From Acidobacteriota bacterium (GTDB lineage: Bacteria; Acidobacteriota; Terriglobia; Terriglobales; Acidobacteriaceae), in assembly GCA_028876335.1 (NCBI GenBank), contig JAGWSG010000086.1, positions 1-35,756 on the forward strand: a DNA stretch of 35,756 bases. The letters run 5' to 3'. The translations under genes and the position numbers were made by a program. Within the stretch, counting starts at the first letter, position 1. Each line of letters starts with the position of its first letter. This document shows, piece after piece, positions 17,160 through 24,926 of the stretch. The notes beneath the pieces are model-generated. The model was not told the origin of the DNA. It did no database searches and saw only the letters and a program-made list of their open reading frames with translations.

Positions 17160-18428
17160 TTACCAAGTTTCCACGGCAAGAATATTGGGCGGGCCCGAAT
17201 GTCCTTGAATAACCTGCGTTTCAATCACTGCTTCCAGATTCTCGTCCTGCCAATCAGCGGGTAAGTGAGAGAGCAGTGAACTTAGATGGAGGCGATTGTA
17301 GAGTATTTCTCCGGCCGCCTCAGTACCCTTTTCCGAAATACCAGCGGCAATAATAACGGGCTGCCCAGTTGTCTTGTCGTGAATTCGCGCAACGATTGCG
17401 TAGTCACGTGCCAGTTTCGGATCCTGCTCACTCCGAACAGTTGTCCATGAGGTTGCGGTTTTAGCCTTTTTGTCAACGAGGTAACCAATAGTTCCGCGCA
17501 GCTCAAAGCCGAATCGCAGGTTGCGTGTAATGCGCAGAGTCCAGACATTATCCAATCCGCCAATCAGCACTATGGGCCCCTCTCGCAATTGAGCGAAAGT
17601 GGCCTGTGATGCTGGCACAACGCGGAAGGTTTTATTCCGCGCTTGAAGTTCGGCCGCCGTGCGGGCAAGGGTAATCACATCGGATAGCGCAAAGCGCCCT
17701 TTGTCTGCGGCTGTGCTCTCTTCCGTACCCTTTTCAGTTTCCGTACCAGGCGACTCAAAGGAACCAATCGAACTTACATCAACGCGATTGGTAGGTTCGC
17801 CCAAGCAGAACGTTGCAGGATTCAGGCTCGAAGTAACCGGTTCCCAGAAGCGGTCGATATTCGTTAGGGGGCGCGAAGGTTCTTTGGGCTTGAATATAAA
17901 ACCGAATGCCGCGCCAAGTGCTATTGATGCAAGTACAAGGCCTGCAACTGCGATCCATCTTCTTCCGCCAGTTTCTATCTGGCCGGGGAAAGTTGATGTC
18001 ATCGGATCCGTTGTGCTTTGTACTGGCAATTCAGGTTCGCGCTGTGAAAATACAGGGACGTAAGAGCCGATGGGCAGTTCAATGACCGGTTCTCCGTCAT
18101 GCGCTGGATCGTAATAATACTGCGAAAGGCGCTTGCGCACTTCTCCTGCCGTTATGCGCACAACGGGGTCTGAATTCGCGTCATACGTGGCTGTCCTGCC
18201 AAATACTTCCACGCCAATGGTCCGCTCTTTAAGCTGGGAGCCATTGCCCAGCAACTCTTGCTCCACCACATAGGCTAGGAGCGCAGGATAGCGTTTGCTG
18301 TTGGAGAAGAGAGGATGCGCCAGCAGTCTGGCCAACTGGGCCCGAATCAATTTTGCATCAGGCCCACTTGGATTTTGCTGGGCCGCAACCGCATCGGGTT
18401 CTTCAATTGACCTTGGCGACGACCCCAT
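17160..18428 (-). CDS. Membrane-anchored regulator with acidobacterial winged-helix-like domain
   Basis: About 422 residues from ATG 18428, which has AAGGAG nine bases upstream; the frame stays open to a GTG at 18473. Residues 25-130 are a domain seen repeatedly in Acidobacteriota: L-L-A-H-P-L-F-S-N-S-K-R-Y, L-K-E-R-T-I-G-V-E-V-F-G-R and D-P-V-V-R-I-T-A-G-E-V-R-K-R-L. A single TM (about 159-179) then leads to a periplasmic domain of about 240 residues without a recognised fold. The layout recalls CadC/ToxR-type one-component sensors, with signal outside and DNA contact inside, but DNA binding by this domain is inferred. Position between GH2 and GH3 genes suggests control of glycan use. Confidence 0.75.
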   Translation of the reverse strand: MGSSPRSIEEPDAVAAQQNPSGPDAKLIRAQLARLLAHPLFSNSKRYPALLAYVVEQELLGNGSQLKERTIGVEVFGRTATYDANSDPVVRITAGEVRKRLSQYYYDPAHDGEPVIELPIGSYVPVFSQREPELPVQSTTDPMTSTFPGQIETGGRRWIAVAGLVLASIALGAAFGFIFKPKEPSRPLTNIDRFWEPVTSSLNPATFCLGEPTNRVDVSSIGSFESPGTETEKGTEESTAADKGRFALSDVITLARTAAELQARNKTFRVVPASQATFAQLREGPIVLIGGLDNVWTLRITRNLRFGFELRGTIGYLVDKKAKTATSWTTVRSEQDPKLARDYAIVARIHDKTTGQPVIIAAGISEKGTEAAGEILYNRLHLSSLLSHLPADWQDENLEAVIETQVIQGHSGPPNILAVETW

Positions 18429-18536
18429 CCAATACTGCTCCTTTGGCGCCAGTTCAGACCATGAGAAGACCACTTACGCCTCAAGGACAGTCACACGAAT
18501 GACCGTTCTGGTGCTTTTTTGGCCAGTGGAAGGTAT

Positions 18537-18552
18537 GATACGTTCCCGTATC
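18537..18552. promoter_or_regulatory. Palindrome GATACG-N4-CGTATC
   Basis: A perfect 6+6 inverted repeat around TTCC in the gap between the membrane regulator and the GH3 gene. It lies about 110 bases upstream of the regulator's start codon and close to the second palindrome at 18565-18579, so both could be bound by one factor. Confidence 0.4.
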
Positions 18553-18564
18553 GAGCTTGTCTAT

Positions 18565-18579
18565 ACGTTATTATAACGT
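18565..18579. promoter_or_regulatory. Palindrome ACGTTA-TTA-TAACGT overlapping a promoter-like -10 box
   Basis: A perfect 6+6 inverted repeat. Read on the minus strand it contains TATAAT, a consensus -10 hexamer for the regulator gene; on the plus strand it contains TATAAC, which could serve the candidate RNA that follows. No convincing -35 box was found in either direction. Overlap of operator-like symmetry with a -10 box suggests repression of a divergent promoter. Confidence 0.4.
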
Positions 18580-18584
18580 TGCAA

Positions 18585-18831
18585 ATAACTGACTTAACTG
18601 GATTTCGCAAGGCTTGCTACCCGAAAGAACCTAGTACCGAAATGTCCGACCCCTTAGAGTTGGAATCGGTCCGGAAGGTGGGCCTCGATTCTTCACTCGG
18701 CGGGACAGCAAGGTGATTCCGCCGAGGTGAACGACCCGAAGCTTACTTTCTTGTGATTGCGGCTCCTCGCCCCTTGGATTCCCTTGGCTTGTAAGTAGAA
18801 AGAGGCCAACGAATCAAGGGGCGCCTTTTTA
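18585..18831 (+). ncRNA. Candidate structured RNA ending in an intrinsic terminator
   Basis: This stretch has no credible gene but is rich in hairpins. ACCGA/TCGGT (18636-18640 with 18666-18670) encloses CCGAC/GTTGG. TCGGCGG/CCGCCGA (18697-18703 with 18719-18725) is extended by CAC/GTG across one bulge. GGTCC/GGGCC (18668-18684) is a competing fold. A long stem with a T run ends the region. The boundaries are guesses: the 5' end from the TATAAC at 18572, the 3' end from the terminator. It could be a trans-acting small RNA (6S RNA was considered, but I could not fold it that way) or an attenuated leader of the GH3 gene. Nothing further is seen in the remaining 160 bases before the GH3 start. 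Confidence 0.4.
18769..18831 (+). terminator. Intrinsic terminator without an upstream plus-strand gene
   Basis: GCCCCTT (18769-18775) pairs with AAGGGGC (18816-18822), GATTC (18777-18781) with GAATC (18811-18815), and TTGGC (18784-18788) with GCCAA (18805-18809). This is a 17-bp stem broken by one bulge and one small internal loop, followed by GCCTTTTTATTT. The form is that of a Rho-independent terminator on the plus strand. The nearest protein gene it could end is none, which is why a non-coding transcript is proposed. Confidence 0.65.
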
Positions 18832-18994
18832 TTTAGATTCAAACCCGTCCCGAGCCCTCCCCCGTTGGCTTGGCCTCGTAAATTGAAACGATTCACATTC
18901 CCAATTCAATTTGAAAAGTCATTCTGTGATTTTGGGCGAGCCGGGCACCCGATGAAGTATTCTTTGCGGTTCGGTTTACATCAGGTGGTGAGTC

Positions 18995-21301
18995 ATGACG
19001 AAATCAAACTTGTTTAAATGGCTAGGAATTAGCGGCAGCGTGCTTGCCTTTGCATGCGCTCTTGCATTGCCTGGCCGTGCAATGACAAAAGAAGAAGCGC
19101 ACCAGAAGGCAGAGGTGCTTCTTAAAAAGATGACGCTCGATGAAAAGATTGGGCAATTGAACCAGTCTTCGGGAATCCAGATGCCCATGCTGGGGAACGA
19201 AAAGCCCGATGGGCTGATCGAACAGGGCCGGGTGGGCTCGATTCTATGGCTCACCAACGTGCAGGAGATCAACCGGCTGCAACATCTGGCAGTCGAAAAG
19301 TCACGGCTGCATATTCCTATTCTATTTGCTTTCGATGTAATTCACGGCTATCGAACCGTGTTTCCTGTGCCGCTGGCGATGGCTTCCTCGTGGGATCCGA
19401 ATGTGGAGCGGGAAGCACAGCATTATGCTGCTGAAGATGCGCGCGCGGCCGGCATTCGCTGGACCTTTACTCCGATGGTTGACATCGCGCGCGATGCGCG
19501 CTGGGGACGCATTGTGGAAGGCGCGGGCGAGGACCCCTATCTTGGTTCCGCAATGGCCCGTGCTCAGGTGGAGGGATTCCAAGGCAGCGAGATTGGTCCC
19601 GATAGCGTTGTGGCGTGCGTAAAGCATTTCGCCGGTTACGGCGCTGCCGAAGGAGGGCGCGACTACGACTCTTCCTACATGCCCGAAGAGTTGATGCAGA
19701 ACGTATATCTGAGGCCCTTTCACGCCGCAGAGCAAGCCGGAGCAGGCACCTTTATGAGCGCGTATATGGACCTGAACGACGTACCTGCCAGCGGCAACCA
19801 CTGGCTTCTGACGGATGTGCTGCGCAAGGACTGGGGCTTCAAGGGATTTGTTGTATCCGATGCTTTTGCAGTGAAGAATCTGGAAACGCACGGCTATGCG
19901 AAGGACTCTTCCGATGCTGCTTACAAAGCGATCATGTCCGGTTTGGATATGGATATGGCGAGCCAGACCTATACAAACAATCTGGCTGCGCTGGTGAAAG
20001 CCGGCAAGGTGCCTGAGTCGACCATCGACAATGCTGTGTTGCCAATTCTGGCGATCAAGTATGAACTCGGTTTGTTTGAACATCCGTATGTGGATGAATC
20101 GAAGGTGGAGGCGACACTCAACAGGCCGGAAGGTCTCGTGCTCGAGCGCAAGATTGCAGGCAAATCGATGGTGCTGCTGAAGAATGAGAACGAAACGCTT
20201 CCCTTGAAAGCGAATCTGAAAAAGGTTGCGGTGATCGGACCGTTGGCTAACTCCACGCATGACATCGAGGGTGGCTGGACGGTGGAAGGACTTTTTGGCA
20301 ATGGCAGCAAGAGTCATCCGGCAACGGTGCTTGCGGGGCTGAAGAACCGGCTTGGACCAGATGCGGATATCACGTTCGTTCCCGGACCGGAGATTGGCCG
20401 CGTCTATCCGGGCCTGCTGGACCAAATGTCGGGCCGCAAACCGCCTGCGCCGCCTACGGAAGCCGAAATTGCAGAAACACTAGCCAAAGTGAAAGCTGCC
20501 GCCGCCAATGCAGATGTGGTGGTTGCTGTGATGGGCGAAACGTCGAACATGAGCAGCGAAGCGGCATCGCGCGCGATGCTGAATTTGCCCGGCATTCAGG
20601 AGCAGATGCTCAAGACGGCGCTGGCAAGCGGCAAGCCGGTTGTGCTGGTGCTGGAGAATGGCCGGCCTCTCGATCTTCATTGGGAAGCCAAGCACATTCC
20701 GGCGATTCTTGAAGCCTGGTATCCGGGCACCGAAGGCGGAAACGCGGTGGCAGATGTTCTCTTCGGCCAAGTGAATCCCGGTGGCAAGCTGCCGGTAAGT
20801 TTCCCGCGCAGTTCCGGCCAAGAGCCGCTTCACTACAACCACAACCTCACGCACGAGCCTGAGACGAGTCCGACCTTCAATTCGCGTTATGAGGACGTGC
20901 TGTCCACGCCGCTTTACCCATTCGGCTATGGCCTCAGCTACACAACATTCAAGTTTTCGAATTTGAAGTTGAGCCGCTCGTCGATGAAGGTTGGCGAGAC
21001 GTCTGAGGTTTCTGTCGATGTGACGAACACGGGTTCCGTTGGCGGCGACGAAGTGGCGCAGGTCTACATTCATCAGCGCTACGGTTCAGCATCGCGGCCT
21101 GTGCGCGAGCTGAAGGGCTTCAAGCGGATTACGCTAGCGCCGGGTGAGACAAAGACTCTGACCTTCCCGCTGGGAACAAGCGAGCTTGAATTCTGGAGCC
21201 CGCAGACAAAGAAGTGGGCAGTGGAGCCGTCGACCTTCGATGTGTGGGCGGGCGGCGATTCAACAGCGAGCCTGCATACGGAGCTGCAGGTAACGGAGTG
21301 A
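18995..21301 (+). CDS. bglX: GH3 beta-glucosidase, BglX-like, exported
   Basis: 768 residues. The N-terminus (MTKSNLFKWLGISG then a hydrophobic stretch, cleavage near GRA) is a signal peptide. The (beta/alpha)8 domain spans about 35-370 with K210-H211-F-A-G-Y-G-A-A-E-G-G-R-D-Y and the nucleophile Asp289 in G-F-V-V-S-D-A. The alpha/beta sandwich covers about 385-620, and a fibronectin-III-like domain ends the protein. Domain order and length match periplasmic BglX, which releases glucose from beta-glucosides and cello-oligosaccharides. A hairpin terminator follows the gene. Its upstream gap of over 500 bases holds the candidate RNA and palindromes, so regulation may be elaborate. Confidence 0.93.
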   Translation: MTKSNLFKWLGISGSVLAFACALALPGRAMTKEEAHQKAEVLLKKMTLDEKIGQLNQSSGIQMPMLGNEKPDGLIEQGRVGSILWLTNVQEINRLQHLAVEKSRLHIPILFAFDVIHGYRTVFPVPLAMASSWDPNVEREAQHYAAEDARAAGIRWTFTPMVDIARDARWGRIVEGAGEDPYLGSAMARAQVEGFQGSEIGPDSVVACVKHFAGYGAAEGGRDYDSSYMPEELMQNVYLRPFHAAEQAGAGTFMSAYMDLNDVPASGNHWLLTDVLRKDWGFKGFVVSDAFAVKNLETHGYAKDSSDAAYKAIMSGLDMDMASQTYTNNLAALVKAGKVPESTIDNAVLPILAIKYELGLFEHPYVDESKVEATLNRPEGLVLERKIAGKSMVLLKNENETLPLKANLKKVAVIGPLANSTHDIEGGWTVEGLFGNGSKSHPATVLAGLKNRLGPDADITFVPGPEIGRVYPGLLDQMSGRKPPAPPTEAEIAETLAKVKAAAANADVVVAVMGETSNMSSEAASRAMLNLPGIQEQMLKTALASGKPVVLVLENGRPLDLHWEAKHIPAILEAWYPGTEGGNAVADVLFGQVNPGGKLPVSFPRSSGQEPLHYNHNLTHEPETSPTFNSRYEDVLSTPLYPFGYGLSYTTFKFSNLKLSRSSMKVGETSEVSVDVTNTGSVGGDEVAQVYIHQRYGSASRPVRELKGFKRITLAPGETKTLTFPLGTSELEFWSPQTKKWAVEPSTFDVWAGGDSTASLHTELQVTE

Positions 21302-21334
21302 GAGCGGTTTAGAGTGCAAAGTTGAAAACTGTGC

Positions 21335-21368
21335 GGCAGGGGCGAAAAGTCCCTGCCCATTTTCATTT
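21335..21368 (+). terminator. Intrinsic terminator of the GH3 gene
   Basis: GGCAGGG (21335-21341) pairs with CCCTGCC (21351-21357) across a nine-base loop and is followed by CATTTTCATTT, 34 bases after the GH3 stop codon. In the gap between this and the next terminator (21369-21701) I see no gene or site. Confidence 0.7.
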
Positions 21369-21701
21369 GCGACGTAATCCGGATCGTTTCTATTCGCCGT
21401 GCCCACCGGATATCTCGAAGGTATACCCCCCTCCCCTCACCTCCATACCTATGTCGATGATTTGAAGGCGCTTACGTGAGGTATTAACCTATGCCGTATC
21501 TGAATCAAAAGGACTTAGCAGCGCGTATATGAATTGAAAGCAGTTAACGCGATTTTGCTGTATGCCTGGCCAGAAAGACGAAATCCTGTTCTGACTGAGT
21601 ATGCGCCGAAAGGTGGAAATTATCGGCAAACGACGAAGCCCACCGTTACCCCAGAAAAGAAACTGAGATTCGGGATTCCTATCAGCAAAGAGAAATAAAA
21701 G

Positions 21702-21726
21702 AGGCGGAGACCTAAAGTCTCCGCCT
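21702..21726 (-). terminator. Intrinsic terminator of the padR-permease unit
   Basis: AGGCGGAGAC (21702-21711) pairs perfectly with GTCTCCGCCT (21717-21726) over a five-base loop. On the minus strand the stem is followed by CTTTTATTT. It lies about 40 bases past the permease stop codon. Confidence 0.8.
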
Positions 21727-21766
21727 GCTGTTTTCAAACTCAAATAAAGATAGCAGTTAACCAATG

Positions 21767-24460
21767 TCAATTTGATCGCAGCGCCGCCATTGGGTCCACT
21801 CTGGCCGCGCGCCGGGCAGGAATGTAGCCCGATGCGAGGGCAACCAAAAGCAAGCCAACGGTAATGGCAAGATAAGTGATCACATCAAAGGGCGATGTTC
21901 CGTACAAGAGGGTGGCGATGAGTCGCGCGACGGCAAGGGATGCAATTGTGCCCAGGGCAACGCCTGTGAGTGCGAGGCGAAGCGTGCCGGCGAGGACATC
22001 ACGCTCCACGCGTTGCGCGCTTGCGCCAAGAGCCATGCGGATGCCGATCTCCTGCGTTTTGCGTGTGACCGAGTAGCCAATGACTCCGTAAATGCCGAGT
22101 GCGGCGAGCAGAAGTCCAAGAGTAGCAAAGGAAGCCACGAGGAGCATGAAGAAGCGTCGTGGCGAGTTGGCGTGATCCACCAGCATTTGAATGGGCTTGA
22201 AATCAGCGGCTGTTTGCTTCGGGTTCATTTCACGCAATGTCTGCAAGACTGGCGTTGCCAGAGCTGAAGGCTGGAGACGTGTGCGGATAACGAGCTCCGC
22301 ACCACTCGGACCTTGTTGCGTTGCCGGGTAGTAGATTTGCCAGCCGGTATTTTCTTCGGTGCTCTGTTCATGTACGTCGTCTGCAATGCCGACGATGCGC
22401 ATTTTGCTCTTGCCATTGACGAGAGTTTTGCCGAGAGCATCGCCATCAGTCCAGTTGGCAATGCCGGCAAGATACTTGGCAAAGGCTGCATCGATGATGA
22501 CGACCTGCTCGGATTTGGGACCATCACTCCAGGCAAAATCTCGGCCGCGTAAAGGCGTGCCCATAGCGCGCAAGTACCCTGGAGTTGCGACGTAAACAAG
22601 CGGGCCCGCAGGGATCTTGTTTGGCGGTTTTATGCCCTCAGGCAATGGCGTACCCCAGGCGCGATTCTGTCCGAGAGGAAGGTAGTCGACGATTCCCGCC
22701 GCCTCCACGCCGGGCAATGCACTAACACGAGCAATCACCTCCTGGAAGATAGCGCTTCGCTTGAGGGCGCTCAGTGAGCCATCCTTGTCGTTGGGCACGC
22801 TGTCGTCATAATCAACGCTGATTGCGGCGGCACGCGCTGGCTGAAAGCCTAGATCAACATCAAGCACCTTCAGGAAGCTGCGCAGGAGCAGGCCCGCGCC
22901 CACAAGCAGCATGCAGGCCAGGGCAACTTCAGAGACGACCAGAATAGATCGGATTCGCTCATGTTTGCGGCCTGTGCCTGTGCCGGGTCCAGAGTCCTTG
23001 AGAGCTTCTTGCAGATTGCCGGTTGCAAGACGCAATCCCGGCGCCAACCCGAAGATAAGGGCGGCGACAACGGCAATCATGACTGTCCAGCCGATTGCCG
23101 CACCATCCAGATGGAGCAGGCTCAGCATGGGAAGCGCGATTGAACCCTGGTGTGCAAGCCAACTCACAAGAATTGCAGCGAGAAGCAATCCAAAGATTGC
23201 CCCGCCTGCAGAAAGAATCATGCTCTCCGTCAACAGTTGCGTCACGATGCGAGTTCGACTGGCACCCAGCGCCGAGCGCATGGCAAACTCTTTGCTTCGC
23301 GCCGCAGCGCGCGACAAGAGGAGATTGGAAAGATTGACGCAGGCAATGAGCAGGATAGCTGCGACCGCGCACCAGAGCACGATCAAGGAGCGGCGCAGGC
23401 GGCCCATGACGTAGCTTTTGAGCGAAACAGGCACGACACCATCCCTATATGCCGTTCCGCACGACTCTGGACGTCTGTTGTTCCAGCACATGAACTTGAC
23501 GGCCTGTGCTGCATCTCCACGCGCCTGCGCCAGCGTTACGCCAGGCTTGAGGCGGCCGATCATGGTGATGATGTTTCCCCAGTTGCGCGGAGGGCCATAC
23601 AGATTGAGCGGCGTGAGGGCATCCACTTTGGTGCCGGGCGCAAACACGGAGCCGAAATCAAACGTAGTCGGCAATACGCCAATGACAGTTGTCTGGCGAC
23701 CGTTGATGTCAAAACTCTTGCCGACGATATTGGGATCAGCGTTGAACTGGGTGTGCCACCAGGCATTCGAAAGCAGAATGACTGGAGCAGCGCCATTTTC
23801 CGCATCCGCAGCATTAAAGGTGCGGCCCATGGCGGCATTGACGCCGAGCAACTGGAAGAAGTTGTGAATCACGTCAATGCCCGTGGCCGGAATGGGCGCG
23901 CCGCCGAAAGAGAGGCTCAGATTGCCGGGGCCGGAGAAGGCAAAGTATCCGGTGACATCCGTGAACGAGCGGGTGTGTTCGCGAAATTCATCATAGGCAT
24001 CGGTGGAGTAAGTGGCGCATGACATGCCGCATTTCGATGGCGGCGGCGCAATCCAGACGAGGCGGCCTGAGTCCGCGAAGGGCAGCGGACGAAGAAGGAT
24101 GGTATTGACGACGCTGAACACCGCAACGTTTGCGCCAATGCCGAGGGCGAGGATAAGTACTGCGATGAAGGTGAAGCCGGGGTCGCGAAAAAGGGTGCGG
24201 AAGGTGTACTTCGCATCCTGAAAGAAGATGTCGAGCGTCATGAGTCCTCGCGTGGTGCGGTGTTTTTCACGTGCCTGCTGTATGCCTCCCAGGTGTATGA
24301 GGGCCGCACGGCGGGCATCTTGGCGGGAGTAGCCGCGCGCAACGTAATCGTCGATAGCCAGTGCAAGATGAGCTTCAAGCTCGGCATCCAGATCGCGATC
24401 GATGGAACGGCTGCGAAAGAAGGCACGTATTCGGTTTGCCAGTTGGAGCAGTCGGCTCAT
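21767..24460 (-). CDS. ADOP-type ABC permease (acidobacterial duplicated orphan permease family)
   Basis: 897 residues from ATG 24460; the frame is open further upstream, but that part overlaps padR and reads as nonsense. A cytosolic prefix domain of about 75 residues (R-S-I-D-R-D-L-D-A-E-L-E-A-H-L) precedes the first TM. Two MacB-periplasmic/FtsX halves follow: T-F-I-A-V-L-I-L-A-L-G-I-G-A-N and R-S-K-E-F-A-M-R-S-A-L-G-A-S in the first, R-K-T-Q-E-I-G-I-R-M-A-L-G-A-S in the second. It ends with R-V-D-P-M-A-A-L-R. Both halves in one chain and no adjacent ATPase match the ADOP family, abundant in Acidobacteriota and of unknown cargo. Its ATG overlaps the padR TGA (ATGA). Confidence 0.92.
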   Translation of the reverse strand: MSRLLQLANRIRAFFRSRSIDRDLDAELEAHLALAIDDYVARGYSRQDARRAALIHLGGIQQAREKHRTTRGLMTLDIFFQDAKYTFRTLFRDPGFTFIAVLILALGIGANVAVFSVVNTILLRPLPFADSGRLVWIAPPPSKCGMSCATYSTDAYDEFREHTRSFTDVTGYFAFSGPGNLSLSFGGAPIPATGIDVIHNFFQLLGVNAAMGRTFNAADAENGAAPVILLSNAWWHTQFNADPNIVGKSFDINGRQTTVIGVLPTTFDFGSVFAPGTKVDALTPLNLYGPPRNWGNIITMIGRLKPGVTLAQARGDAAQAVKFMCWNNRRPESCGTAYRDGVVPVSLKSYVMGRLRRSLIVLWCAVAAILLIACVNLSNLLLSRAAARSKEFAMRSALGASRTRIVTQLLTESMILSAGGAIFGLLLAAILVSWLAHQGSIALPMLSLLHLDGAAIGWTVMIAVVAALIFGLAPGLRLATGNLQEALKDSGPGTGTGRKHERIRSILVVSEVALACMLLVGAGLLLRSFLKVLDVDLGFQPARAAAISVDYDDSVPNDKDGSLSALKRSAIFQEVIARVSALPGVEAAGIVDYLPLGQNRAWGTPLPEGIKPPNKIPAGPLVYVATPGYLRAMGTPLRGRDFAWSDGPKSEQVVIIDAAFAKYLAGIANWTDGDALGKTLVNGKSKMRIVGIADDVHEQSTEENTGWQIYYPATQQGPSGAELVIRTRLQPSALATPVLQTLREMNPKQTAADFKPIQMLVDHANSPRRFFMLLVASFATLGLLLAALGIYGVIGYSVTRKTQEIGIRMALGASAQRVERDVLAGTLRLALTGVALGTIASLAVARLIATLLYGTSPFDVITYLAITVGLLLVALASGYIPARRAARVDPMAALRSN

Positions 24461-24819
24461 GCGCCGCTCTTTTCTCCAACCGCCTTTTCCATGGACATCA
24501 CGCGCTCCATCACCTCTGACAGGCGTTCCCAATAATGCGCATCGGCGCTCAGCTGACTGCGGCCGCTGCGTGTGATGGAGTAGAACTTTGCCTTGCGATT
24601 GTTGTCGGATGTTCCCCACGCCGAAGCGATCCAACCGCGCTGCTCAAGCCGAACGAGCGAGGCATAAATGGTTCCCTGATTGAGCAGGACTTCATTGCCA
24701 CTGACCTGCTCAATGCGCCGGGCAATACCGTAACCGTGGAGCGAACCCATGGTAGCAAGTGTCTTGAGCACCATCAGGTCGAGGGTGCCTTGCAGTAGAT
24801 CAAGCTTTTCCGGGGACAT
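24457..24819 (-). CDS. PadR-family transcriptional regulator
   Basis: 120 residues from ATG 24819, with GGAG four to five bases upstream. The N-terminal winged helix is typical: L-D-L-L-Q-G-T-L-D-L-M-V-L-K-T-L, then G-S-L-H-G-Y-G-I-A-R-R-I-E, L-N-Q-G-T-I-Y-A-S-L-V-R-L-E-Q-R-G-W-I, and the wing K-A-K-F-Y-S-I-T-R-S-G. The short C-terminal helix for dimerisation (S-E-V-M-E-R-V-M) is of the small PadR-s2 type. It probably represses itself and the overlapping permease gene through the palindromes just upstream; ligands of such regulators are usually small hydrophobic or drug-like molecules. Confidence 0.93.
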   Translation of the reverse strand: MSPEKLDLLQGTLDLMVLKTLATMGSLHGYGIARRIEQVSGNEVLLNQGTIYASLVRLEQRGWIASAWGTSDNNRKAKFYSITRSGRSQLSADAHYWERLSEVMERVMSMEKAVGEKSGA

Positions 24820-24828
24820 ATGTCTCCA

Positions 24829-24843
24829 TGTGGGGATACCACA
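24829..24843 (-). promoter_or_regulatory. Proximal PadR operator candidate TGTGG-N5-CCACA
   Basis: Inverted repeat of TGTGG (24829-24833) and CCACA (24839-24843), starting ten bases upstream of the padR start codon. It is a second copy of the better palindrome centred 33 bases further upstream, and the 9-mer TACCACAGG is identical in both. Confidence 0.55.
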
Positions 24844-24859
24844 GGAGGATAGCAAAGTT

Positions 24860-24878
24860 CCTGTGGTATTACCACAGG
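24860..24878 (-). promoter_or_regulatory. Distal PadR operator candidate, 19-base perfect palindrome
   Basis: CCTGTGGTA and TACCACAGG flank a single central base. Its core TGTGG-N5-CCACA recurs 33 bases closer to padR, about three helical turns, so two dimers could bind the same face of the DNA. On the minus strand a possible -10 (TATCCT, 24846-24851) lies between the two copies. Confidence 0.65.
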
Positions 24879-24926
24879 TAAGAGAATCAGGAGGAGAACT
24901 CTTACTTTTGGAAGCGGATCAGCAGG

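Noticed and set aside
16637..17224. 195-residue open frame on the minus strand
   Set aside because: Overlaps the end of the GH2 gene, the whole small basic protein gene and the end of the regulator gene in antisense; no motif.
18585..18831. Identity as 6S RNA, tmRNA, SRP RNA or RNase P RNA
   Set aside because: I could not find the global hairpin of 6S, the tmRNA acceptor start, the SRP tetraloop region in correct context (GGTCCGGAAGG alone is not enough), or RNase P core motifs.
18693..18896. 67-residue open frame on the minus strand upstream of the GH3 gene
   Set aside because: It crosses the terminator hairpin and has low-complexity, non-coding character.
19322..20425. 367-residue open frame on the minus strand
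   Set aside because: Antisense to the GH3 catalytic domain; His/Arg-rich without structure.
24461..24634. 58-codon N-terminal extension of the ADOP permease frame
   Set aside because: It lies inside padR in another frame and lacks similarity to the family's N-terminus, which begins at ATG 24460.
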